Below are positions 5,219 to 10,704 of a stretch of DNA of 10,704 nucleotides, piece by piece (within the stretch, counting starts at the first letter, position 1; every line of letters begins with the position of its first letter). The stretch is from Clostridia bacterium. Its GTDB lineage: Bacteria > Bacillota_E > RBS10-35 > JAJYVN01. A model generated the notes under the pieces. It was not told the origin of the DNA. It worked only from the letters and a program-made list of their open reading frames with translations, and searched no databases. Position numbers and translations under genes: made by a program. Location of the stretch: the NCBI GenBank assembly GCA_027335545.1, contig DAHWHV010000537.1:1-10704 (forward strand). Reading direction: 5' to 3'.

Positions 5219-8203
5219 CTACCAGGGGGCGTCCATCACCCGGAGTTCTCCCGGGGTCGCGGTGGCGGGGCGGTAGAAGGAGACCCCCACCGCACCGCCG
5301 TCGCGGGCCGCCCGCACCGCCGCGGCCAGTTCGGCCGGAGTGGGGCTGTAGATGCCCTGACCGCTGCCGCCGGCGAAGGCGTCGTAGGTCTGGGCGATCA
5401 CGTCCACGGGCATGGCCGGCACCCCGCTGCGCTGGCGCACCAACGCGATCGAGTCCCGCACCCAGTGGTAGACGAAGTTGTAGTTGTAGTCCCCCTGCAG
5501 GATGTGCCAGTAGTCCATGGGCGCGATCGCCTGCACGTTGGGGGCGATCGCCGCGAAGGGCGTCGGCGGCCCGTACTGCGGGGGATAGGTCACAGCGACC
5601 GTGAGCCCGCCCGGCCCCTCGGCGGCCTTGGCCGCCGCCGTATAGGCGGCCAGCACCGACGGGGTCATGACCTCCTCCAGGTCCAGGGCCACCCCGTCCG
5701 CCCGGTCCCCGCTGGGTGTCGTGTAGGTCGCCACCTGCCGCAGCGTGGCCGTGTCCTTGGCGGGGTCCTCCAGGCCGGCGTAGACCCAGGAGATCACCGC
5801 GATGCCGTCGGCGTGGGCCTGCCGCAGCAGCGAGTCCAGGGCGCGCCCCCCGTAGAAGCCGTCGCTGGTGGTGGCCACCTCGACGTAGAGGTGGGTGTCC
5901 CCCTGGGCCAGGGCGCGTGCCAGGATGCCCGCGGTGCGCTCGGTGCGCCAGTCCGGGAAGAGCACCCACCCGCCCTTGCCGGCGAGGCGGCCCGCCGGCG
6001 TGGCCACCGTGCGGAAGGTCACGTGCGCCGGCGGCAGGCCCGGGCTGGTGAAGGTCACAGTCGTAGTGCCGGGGGTCCGGCCGGCCGTGAACGTGCCGAC
6101 GTTCCCCGGGCCCGCGAGGGAGGAGGCCCCGAGGGTGAACACCCCGCCGGCCCCGGCGACCGGGGCCGCGCCCAGGGTGAAGCGCGTGGTGATGGCGTTG
6201 CCGAGGGCATCGGCCACCCAGGCCTTGACCTGGGCGGTCTGACCGGGCAACAGGATCGAGGTGGGCGTCGGATCGACCACCAGGGAGCGCGCCGGCCCGG
6301 GCAGCACCTGCAGGGGCCCGGCGGCGACCGGCGCCATTCCGTAGGCCCGCCAGCGGAACGTCCACGCGCCGGCCTGGCGCGCCGTGAGGGTGGCCTGCGC
6401 CAGCCCCCCGCCGACGGCGGCCCGGATCCAGGGCAGCGGGTGGCCCGCGGGGTCGATCGGCTCCAGGTACACCGGCACCCCAGCCGCGGGGCCGGAGGCG
6501 AGGTGCACCGCCACCGTGGTCGGCTGGCCCGCCGTGACCGGCCCCGCCGCCACCGCCGCGCCGAAGGCCCCGGTCGGGGTGGCCTGCAGCGGCAGGTTGG
6601 CCGGGGTGAGGGCCCCGCCTGGGACGGAGACCAGCACACGCCCGGCCCCGACGGCGTTGCCCTCGATAACGGCCACGGGCCCCCCGGCGGAGGGCAGCAC
6701 GGCGGAGGCCACATTCACGGCCAGGGTCTCGGGGGGCCGGCCCTCCCCCGTGAGCCGCGGCAGGGAGGACTGTCGCCCGGCCACGGAGATCTGCAGGGGC
6801 CAGTCGCCCGTCGGCGCCGCCGCCCCCGCGGCCGACGAGGCGGCCGCGCCGCTGGCGGCCGACGGCACCTGGCCCACGAGGGCCACCCGCCCCGCGACGT
6901 TCACGTACCCGGCGACGGGGACGGTCGCGGCCCCCCGGACGCTCAGGGACAGCGCCCCCACGGGCGCGGCCACCGACCGCAGGGTGCGCAGCGTCGGCGC
7001 CAGCCCCGGCGCCGCCACGCTCAGGGCATACACGCCGACCGGCAGGGCGGGCAGGGTCAGTGTGGCACCGGCCGGCCCCAGGGTCCCGGTGGCGCGCAGC
7101 GCGGCCCCGCCCCCGGCCGGCGTCGCGGTGGCGGTCACGCCGAGGCCGGCCGCGGCGGCGTCCACCGCCCCGGAGGCTTGCAGCACCTGCACCGACAGGG
7201 GCAGGGTGGAACTGGCGAGGACCGCCGGGGGGGTCGGCGCCAGGCGCAGGCGGGTCGCCGTTTCGACCGGCGCCGTGGCCGCGGCCGCGACGGCGCTTCC
7301 AGCCACGGTCGCGGTGACCGCCGCGGAGCCGCCGCCGGCGGCTGTCAGGGTCGCGATCCCCTGGAACTCGCTGCCCGCACCCGGCCGGACGGAGCCGCCC
7401 GTCGCCGACCACGTGAAGCTCGCCGGCACGATGTAGCCGGCGGCGTCGTGGGCATAGGCCGTCACGGTGGTCGACGCCCCCGGGCCCAGGGCGCCGCGGG
7501 CGAGGAAGATGTGGACGAAGCGGGCGACGCGGTCCCCCTCGGCCTGGAGGCCGGCGGTCGTCACCCCCTCCAGCCGGACCAGGAGGGTCGCGGCCTGGGC
7601 CCGGTCCAGGGGGGCGTTGGGCAGGAAGTCGCCGCCGGCACCGACCATCAGGCCCAACTGCTCAGCGACCGCCGCCGAGCCGTGCGCGTACGCGGGGATC
7701 GCCGCCGCGTCGGCGAAGGGCAGGGGCGTGCCCGCCTGGTCGGCGGCCACGTGCACCAGGCCCAATTCATTGACGACCGCGACGGCCGCCTGCGCGCGGG
7801 TCACGGTGGCCAGCGGGTCGAAGCGCCCCGGGGCCACCCCCCGCATCCAGCCGAGCCCCGTGGCCGCCGCCACCCCCGCCGTGTACCAGGTGCCCGCCGG
7901 CACGTCCCCGAAGCGCGGCCCCACGGTGTCGGCCGGGGCCTTGGTCAGGCGGGCGAGCATGGTGGCGAACTGGGCGCGCGTGAGCGTCCCCTGCGGGTCG
8001 AAGAGGCCGCCCCCGACGCCCTGCAGCACCCCCTGGGCCGCGAGGCGGTCGATCGCGCCCGCGGCCCAGAAGGTGGGTGGGACGTCGCTGAAGTGCGGTG
8101 GCGCGGCGGCGCGGGCCGCGCCACCGCCGTCCGGGACGCCGCCAGCGATCAGGGCGGCGATGGTGAGCATTCCCAACAGACGGGCGACGCGGCGCTGCGG
8201 CAT
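5219..8203 (-). CDS. Secreted SLH-domain protein with C-terminal putative glycoside hydrolase domain
   Basis: This 994-residue protein is probably exported and held on the cell wall. It has a signal peptide (about 1-34: RR, hydrophobic core LLGMLTIAALIAGG, probable cut after ARAAA). Three SLH domains follow (about 37-88, 98-148, 162-212), ending in TRAQF, TRAQA and DRAQA. A long Ala/Gly/Pro/Thr-rich beta-type region comes next (about 220-735), with bacterial-Ig-like stretches near 226-312 and 637-735 and an Ala/Ser linker at 448-464. The C-terminal domain (741-994) looks like a TIM barrel of the DUF4015/GH18-like kind: DGVALDLEEV places acidic residues 841, 843 and 844 at a strand end, and a later APMDYW (894-899) fits the barrel. 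The substrate is unknown; cell-wall or secreted glycans are plausible. The ATG at 8203 was chosen for its AGGAGG 9 nt upstream and the signal peptide; the frame stays open upstream but without secretion features. Confidence 0.92.
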   Translation of the reverse strand: MPQRRVARLLGMLTIAALIAGGVPDGGGAARAAAPPHFSDVPPTFWAAGAIDRLAAQGVLQGVGGGLFDPQGTLTRAQFATMLARLTKAPADTVGPRFGDVPAGTWYTAGVAAATGLGWMRGVAPGRFDPLATVTRAQAAVAVVNELGLVHVAADQAGTPLPFADAAAIPAYAHGSAAVAEQLGLMVGAGGDFLPNAPLDRAQAATLLVRLEGVTTAGLQAEGDRVARFVHIFLARGALGPGASTTVTAYAHDAAGYIVPASFTWSATGGSVRPGAGSEFQGIATLTAAGGGSAAVTATVAGSAVAAAATAPVETATRLRLAPTPPAVLASSTLPLSVQVLQASGAVDAAAAGLGVTATATPAGGGAALRATGTLGPAGATLTLPALPVGVYALSVAAPGLAPTLRTLRSVAAPVGALSLSVRGAATVPVAGYVNVAGRVALVGQVPSAASGAAASSAAGAAAPTGDWPLQISVAGRQSSLPRLTGEGRPPETLAVNVASAVLPSAGGPVAVIEGNAVGAGRVLVSVPGGALTPANLPLQATPTGAFGAAVAAGPVTAGQPTTVAVHLASGPAAGVPVYLEPIDPAGHPLPWIRAAVGGGLAQATLTARQAGAWTFRWRAYGMAPVAAGPLQVLPGPARSLVVDPTPTSILLPGQTAQVKAWVADALGNAITTRFTLGAAPVAGAGGVFTLGASSLAGPGNVGTFTAGRTPGTTTVTFTSPGLPPAHVTFRTVATPAGRLAGKGGWVLFPDWRTERTAGILARALAQGDTHLYVEVATTSDGFYGGRALDSLLRQAHADGIAVISWVYAGLEDPAKDTATLRQVATYTTPSGDRADGVALDLEEVMTPSVLAAYTAAAKAAEGPGGLTVAVTYPPQYGPPTPFAAIAPNVQAIAPMDYWHILQGDYNYNFVYHWVRDSIALVRQRSGVPAMPVDVIAQTYDAFAGGSGQGIYSPTPAELAAAVRAARDGGAVGVSFYRPATATPGELRVMDAPW

Positions 8204-8212
8204 GGGTGTGTG

Positions 8213-8218
8213 CCTCCT
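8213..8218 (-). promoter_or_regulatory. Ribosome-binding site of the SLH protein gene
   Basis: AGGAGG on the minus strand lies 9 nt before the ATG at 8203. It is the strongest Shine-Dalgarno match in the window and decides the start within a frame that remains open for another 158 codons upstream. Confidence 0.85.
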
Positions 8219-8350
8219 GCGGCGGTGCGGCTGGTCGGGGCCCCGCCTCCGCCGGGCGGCCGGCCCCAAGGCGTGGAGGCCGTGCCACGGAGTGGAACAC
8301 GCCCCAGGCGCTAGGATACCCTCCACACGCCGCGCCGACATCCACCTTTC

Positions 8351-8380
8351 GGGGGGGCGGGGCGGGAAAGGCGGGGGGGG
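8351..8380 (+). other. G-quadruplex-capable tract
   Basis: On the plus strand four G-runs of at least three (7, 4, 3 and 8 G) are separated by loops C, C and AAAGGC, which satisfies the usual G3+N1-7 pattern. The tract lies between the NUDIX and SLH genes and would be C-rich in the minus-strand transcript, so any structure would form in DNA, not in that RNA. At this GC content chance occurrence is likely. Confidence 0.45.
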
Positions 8381-8451
8381 AGAGCCGGCGTTGGGAAAGG
8401 TCCCGGCGGGCGGGGCCGAGGCGGGGGGCCGGTCCCGACCCTGCCGACGGG

Positions 8452-8463
8452 GGGCGGCCGCCC
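8452..8463. terminator. Palindrome after the NUDIX gene, weak terminator candidate
   Basis: GGGCGGCCGCCC is a perfect 12-bp palindrome 11 nt past the minus-strand TGA at 8475. It is flanked by G/C runs and has no U-tract or loop, so it could equally be chance or a factor-dependent end. Confidence 0.25.
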
Positions 8464-8474
8464 GGGGGGTGTGT

Positions 8475-9251
8475 TCAGAGGCAGAGCGGGGGCAGGCCAC
8501 GGGCCAGGCGCAGGGCGTGGAAGGCCAGGCGGGGGTAGTAGCGGTCCAGGTGCACCGTGAACTCCTGGATGCGGACGCGCACCGCCCGCGCCGGGAGGCC
8601 CACGCCGTGGGCCACGGCCGGCGCGTCCGCCACCTCGCCCCGGAACAGGGCCCCCAGCGGGACCAGGGGGGCCTCAAGCACCTCGGCCACCTCGGCGGGA
8701 TCGGGGCGGAGGGCCTCCGGGGTCACGTCGCTGGCATAGAGGAACACGTCGGCGACCTCGCGGTCGATCAGGAAGCCGTGCCGGGCCGCCGAAACGGCCC
8801 GCCCCAGGGGCACGAGGAGCGCGGGGTCGAGCCGCAGGCCCAACTCCTCCTCGCACTCCCGGCAGCCCTGGGCCACGCCCTCGCCGCTGCGGTAGTGCCC
8901 GGCCACCGAGGCGTCCAGGGCGCCGGGGTAGGTCGCCTTGGTCGCCGCCCGCCGCTGCAGGATCAGGCTCACCCGGGCGGGAGACACCAGCCAGCAGTGA
9001 AAGCTGCGGTGCCAATCGCCCTCCAGGTGGACCAAGCCACGCTCCTTGACCCCGGCCGGCCGCAGCGAGTCGTCGAAGATGTCGAGCATCTCCCCGGTGT
9101 GCTGCCGGCGCTCGCGAGCGGCCAGCAGCGCCGCCAGGGCGGCGGCCGCGCACCGGTCCCCGCCCCGTAGCGCCGCCGCCCGGCGGCTCCGCAACTCCGC
9201 GTGGGTCAGACCCTCGACGCCCGCTTCGCCCTCGACGCCCTCCAGGCCCAC
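8475..9251 (-). CDS. NUDIX hydrolase family protein
   Basis: This protein probably hydrolyses a nucleoside-diphosphate-linked or related pyrophosphate compound; the substrate is unknown. With GTG 9251 it has 258 residues. The NUDIX box is at about 118-139, starting GHYRSGE and ending RECEEELGL, with the metal-binding REXXEE pattern intact. Spacing between the first Glu and Arg is six residues, one fewer than the textbook signature but, as I recall it, usual for the 'AGHYxxGE' Firmicutes group. The core begins FDDSLRPAGV, then HLEGDWHRSFHCW, also typical of that group, which is distantly related to isopentenyl-diphosphate isomerase-like NUDIX proteins. GTG 9251 has GGAGG 7 nt upstream. ATG 9089 would give a 204-residue protein matching the usual family start, but the GGGGAG there abuts the ATG. 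The added 54 residues are Ala/Arg/Glu-rich. It lies 131 bp after the ABM gene, same strand. Confidence 0.85.
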   Translation of the reverse strand: MGLEGVEGEAGVEGLTHAELRSRRAAALRGGDRCAAAALAALLAARERRQHTGEMLDIFDDSLRPAGVKERGLVHLEGDWHRSFHCWLVSPARVSLILQRRAATKATYPGALDASVAGHYRSGEGVAQGCRECEEELGLRLDPALLVPLGRAVSAARHGFLIDREVADVFLYASDVTPEALRPDPAEVAEVLEAPLVPLGALFRGEVADAPAVAHGVGLPARAVRVRIQEFTVHLDRYYPRLAFHALRLARGLPPLCL

Positions 9252-9258
9252 CACGCCC

Positions 9259-9263
9259 CCTCC
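9259..9263 (-). promoter_or_regulatory. Ribosome-binding site favouring the GTG start of the NUDIX gene
   Basis: GGAGG on the minus strand is 7 nt before GTG 9251 and 4 nt before the adjacent GTG 9254. This spacing is better than that before ATG 9089, so it supports the longer protein. Confidence 0.5.
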
Positions 9264-9382
9264 CCCGCCGAACCCGGAACCTGCGCGCACCCCGGCTGCG
9301 CAGCCGCGGGGGCGCTCGGAGCCGCGCCTCACGGCGTGCGGCCGGGCCACCTACCGCCGGCGCGGCGCCCGCGCCTCGCGGG

Positions 9383-9670
9383 TCACTCCCCCGTCAGGAC
9401 GTGGTGCCGCGGCGGCCCGAGCAGGAGCCCGTCGCGCCCCCGTCCGGTCACCTCGGCAAAGGCCGCGGAGCGGGTGAAGGCCTGGAAGGCCGCGCGATCG
9501 GACCACTCCGAGTAGATGAGGTAGGAACCCGGCCGCTCCACGTCGCGGTAGAGGTGGGTCGCCGTGTGCCCCGCGGCCCCCCGCAACAAGCCCACCACAC
9601 CCCTCACCTCCCGCTCGAAGTCGGCCTCGCGCCCCGCCACCACGTCGTAGTGCATGCCCACCGTCACCAT
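9383..9670 (-). CDS. Antibiotic-biosynthesis-monooxygenase (ABM) domain protein
   Basis: This is a small single-domain protein of 95 residues, the usual length for the dimeric alpha/beta-barrel (ferredoxin-like) ABM fold. It opens with a beta strand MVTVGMHYDVVAG, then an amphipathic helix (ADFEREVRGVVGLL), a strand with HLYRDVERPG, and the family-like SYLIYSEWSDRAAFQAF followed by a short C-terminal strand. Members act as cofactor-free oxygenases or heme-degrading enzymes, or have no known reaction; I cannot assign a substrate, and the IsdG-type catalytic Asn/Trp/His set is not evident. ATG 9670 was chosen because GGAGG lies 11 nt upstream; ATG 9688 is possible but lacks a site. The frame continues upstream through an 18-bp repeat, which I read as leader rather than protein. 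The gene is divergent from the cysteine-rich gene. Confidence 0.85.
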   Translation of the reverse strand: MVTVGMHYDVVAGREADFEREVRGVVGLLRGAAGHTATHLYRDVERPGSYLIYSEWSDRAAFQAFTRSAAFAEVTGRGRDGLLLGPPRHHVLTGE

Positions 9671-9688
9671 GGCCAACGACACCTCCAT

Positions 9689-9796
9689 CCGAACCGAATC
9701 CGCCCCCCGAGCCGAATCCGCGCCCCGAGCCGAAGCCGCCCCCCGAGCCGAATCCGCGCCCCGAGCCGAATCCGCGCCCCGAGCCGAAGCCGAAGC
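9689..9796. repeat. 18-bp tandem repeat, six units
   Basis: Six head-to-tail units start at 9689, 9707, 9725, 9743, 9761 and 9779, with consensus CCGAGCCGAATCCGCGCC. Units 2, 4 and 5 are identical; unit 1 has A for G at position 5; units 1 and 3 end CCCC instead of GCGCC; units 3 and 6 have AAG for AAT; unit 6 degenerates at its end. Because 18 is a multiple of three, all frames stay open. On the minus strand one frame would read GFGSGR/GFGSGG and another GADSAR, but neither has a plausible start or gene around it. There are no spacers, so it is not a CRISPR array. Confidence 0.9.
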
Positions 9797-9882
9797 CGCA
9801 CCCGGAGTCGGGCAAGGCAGGCCCTGAATCGGCCACGCCCCCCGCGCCCGCGCGCGCGGCATGGCCACCGCGCGGGGCCATG

Positions 9883-9910
9883 CACCCCCGTTTCCCCCGG
9901 CGCATACCGT
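9883..9910 (+). promoter_or_regulatory. Sigma-K-like promoter before the cysteine-rich gene
   Basis: CATACCGT (9903-9910) fits the mother-cell sigma-K -10 pattern CATAnnnT, and CACC (9883-9886) with AC at 9884-9885 fits the -35 pattern mACm, with 17 nt between AC and CATA. It also matches seven of eight bases of the sigma-E -10 (CATACAnT), but there is no sigma-E -35. Transcription would start near 9917, about 40 nt before the ATG at 9957. Sigma-K motifs are short, so this is suggestive only. Confidence 0.5.
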
Positions 9911-9956
9911 GTTTCCAAGCGCGGGGGACGAGTCCCCGCCGGGAGGAATGAGGAAG

Positions 9957-10625
9957 ATGGCGACCCAGGTGAGTCCCGGCCCGTGCCCCGACTGCGGCTG
10001 CCCGGCACCCACGGAGATCGACTGCATCCAGGTCAACCGGGTCTACGACTTCTGCTTTCAGACCCTGACCCGCGACCCCCTCTGCTTCGACATCCCGCAG
10101 AGCTGCGGCCAGATCCCCACGGGCAGCACGGCGACCGGCACCGTGTCCTCGGTGACCTGCACCACTCAGCAGATCTCGGAGATCTCGGGCTCGGGCGGCT
10201 TCGCCAACGTCCTGCTCCTGGTGACGGTGGTGGTCTCCTTCACCATCACCAACCCAAGCGGCGTCGTGATCTGCACCTTCTCCGGCGAGTTCTTCTCCTT
10301 CACCAGCGTGACCCTGTGCGCGCCGGAGGGGGTCACCATCAACTGCCAGGTCCCCTCGACCGCCGTCAGCGCCGCCACGATCATCAACGACGATGTCTGC
10401 GCCATCGTCACCGTCTGCCTGCTGATCCAATCGGTGGCCATGGTCAACCTGCTGGTGCCCTCGTACGGCTTCTGCGTGCCGGCGCCCTGCGTCGTGTCCG
10501 CGGCGCCGCCCTTCAGCTGCCCACCCTCTCCCCTGTACCCGCCGATGTGCCCGACGATCCTCCCGACGACCACGCCCACGACCACGCCCGAGTTCCCCAT
10601 CGGTGGGCCGTTCGGGTCGGCCTGA
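9957..10625 (+). CDS. Cysteine-rich protein, possible spore-surface protein
   Basis: The protein has 222 residues and 17 cysteines (10, 13, 15, 23, 33, 43, 50, 68, 106, 121, 130, 148, 154, 173, 178, 188, 198). It begins with a CPDCGC cluster, then CIQVNRVYDFCFQ. The middle is beta-rich and Ser/Thr/Val-rich (about 60-165). Near the end is NLLVPSYGFCVPAPC, then a Pro/Cys tail with TTTPTTTP. There is no signal peptide or clear membrane helix. The layout of an early VYD-x-C motif and a late GFC-x-P-x-x-C motif resembles uncharacterised cysteine-rich proteins I recall from clostridia and other spore-formers; that is memory, not a search. A sigma-K-like promoter upstream agrees with a mother-cell, coat-related role, which remains inference. 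ATG 9957 was chosen because GGAGG is 10 nt upstream; ATG 9948 is too close to it. Third positions carry more A/T than in neighbouring genes. Confidence 0.85.
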   Translation: MATQVSPGPCPDCGCPAPTEIDCIQVNRVYDFCFQTLTRDPLCFDIPQSCGQIPTGSTATGTVSSVTCTTQQISEISGSGGFANVLLLVTVVVSFTITNPSGVVICTFSGEFFSFTSVTLCAPEGVTINCQVPSTAVSAATIINDDVCAIVTVCLLIQSVAMVNLLVPSYGFCVPAPCVVSAAPPFSCPPSPLYPPMCPTILPTTTPTTTPEFPIGGPFGSA

Positions 10626-10662
10626 GGTCCGACCCGGTCCCGACCCGGTCCCCGGGGGGCGC

Positions 10663-10682
10663 CGCCGGCCCTGCGGCCGGCG
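10663..10682. terminator. GC hairpin after the cysteine-rich gene
   Basis: CGCCGGCC (10663-10670) and GGCCGGCG (10675-10682) form a perfect 8-bp stem with loop CTGC, 37 nt past the TGA at 10623-10625. Between them is a direct repeat of GACCCGGTCC (10631-10640 and 10642-10651). No U-tract follows, so this is a likely but unproven terminator. Confidence 0.5.
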
Positions 10683-10704
10683 CGCGCCCGCCCCGACTCC
10701 GCCC

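Larger units (their letters stand above)
8204..8474. other. 271-bp intergenic region with G-rich tract
   Basis: The region lies between the NUDIX gene and the SLH gene, both on the minus strand. It holds the SLH gene's ribosome-binding site, a weak minus-strand -10-like TATCCT (8313-8318) without a matching -35, a small palindrome CCGTGCCACGG (8280-8290), a G-run cluster on the plus strand (8351-8380), and the 12-bp palindrome GGGCGGCCGCCC (8452-8463) just past the NUDIX stop. No gene is seen. Confidence 0.6.
9671..9956. other. Divergent intergenic region with tandem repeat and sporulation-type promoter
   Basis: The 286-bp region lies between the ABM gene (leftward) and the cysteine-rich gene (rightward). 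The ABM side (9689-9796) is an 18-bp tandem repeat. The right side holds a sigma-K-like promoter (9883-9910) and the ribosome-binding site GGAGG (9942-9946). No clear promoter for the ABM gene was found. Confidence 0.6.

Noticed and set aside
4914..7412. 832-codon minus-strand frame overlapping the SLH gene out of frame
   Set aside because: It is Gly/Arg-rich, lacks domains and coincides with the shifted frame of a convincing gene.
5465..8314. 949-codon plus-strand frame antisense to the SLH protein gene
   Set aside because: The product is low-complexity Arg/Gly/His-rich, without ribosome-binding site or domains. The opposite strand has a signal peptide, SLH repeats and a strong AGGAGG.
8313..8318. 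Minus-strand TATCCT as the SLH gene's promoter
   Set aside because: The hexamer resembles a -10, but no -35 or extended TGn accompanies it, so it is mentioned only within the intergenic entry.
9689..9796. CRISPR-like repeat array
   Set aside because: Units are 18 bp, contiguous and without spacers, and no cas genes are present; it is a tandem minisatellite.
9383..10036. Longer ABM protein with a repeat-containing N-terminus
   Set aside because: The added 122 residues are antisense to the cysteine-rich gene and its promoter. The 95-residue form matches the family length and has a GGAGG site.
9351..10430. Minus-strand glycine-rich protein with GFGSGR repeats
   Set aside because: The frame runs antisense through the cysteine-rich gene and out of frame through the ABM gene, with no credible start or ribosome-binding site. 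The repeat is open in every frame because its length is a multiple of three.

Overview
The window is very GC-rich, with G or C at most third codon positions. The best guess at the source is a high-GC, spore-forming member of the Bacillota (Firmicutes) of the Thermaerobacter/Symbiobacterium kind. The clues are a secreted protein with three SLH (S-layer homology) domains, a heterodimeric ABC exporter pair, a NUDIX protein of a type I associate with Firmicutes, and a cysteine-rich protein behind a sequence that fits the sporulation sigma-K promoter consensus. The placement is inference; there is no rRNA, tRNA or universal marker gene here.

Layout from left to right. Positions 1-379 hold no convincing gene. 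A plus-strand gene (about 380-991) encodes an unrecognised protein with one membrane segment. It converges on a minus-strand exporter pair, and a 12-bp perfect inverted repeat (996-1032) separates the two transcription units. The exporter genes (2959-4743, then 1029-2969) overlap by 11 bp. Together they carry the asymmetric ATP-site signature of heterodimeric ABC exporters: LDD Walker B plus normal LSGGQ in the first subunit, LDE plus FSVGQ in the second. The first subunit also has glycine in place of the Q-loop glutamine. A candidate extended -10 promoter and several dyads lie in the 475-bp gap upstream.

Next on the minus strand is a 994-residue secreted protein (5219-8203) with a signal peptide, three SLH domains, long Ala/Gly/Pro-rich beta-type spacer regions and a C-terminal TIM-barrel-like putative glycoside hydrolase domain. 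Upstream of it are a 271-bp gap with a G-quadruplex-capable tract, a NUDIX hydrolase (8475-9251) and a small antibiotic-biosynthesis-monooxygenase-type protein (9383-9670).

The last gene (9957-10625, plus strand) diverges from the small monooxygenase. It encodes a 222-residue protein with 17 cysteines. The 286-bp divergent intergenic region holds six 18-bp tandem repeats on the monooxygenase side and the sigma-K-like promoter on the cysteine-rich-protein side.

Apart from the ABC pair, which forms one exporter, the genes do not make an obvious pathway. The common themes are the cell surface (SLH protein, exporter, membrane-anchored protein, possible spore-surface protein) and small stress or housekeeping enzymes (NUDIX, ABM). 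I do not see a clear new multi-gene system. The most unusual items are the cysteine-rich protein with its promoter, the 18-bp repeat, and the Q-loop substitution.
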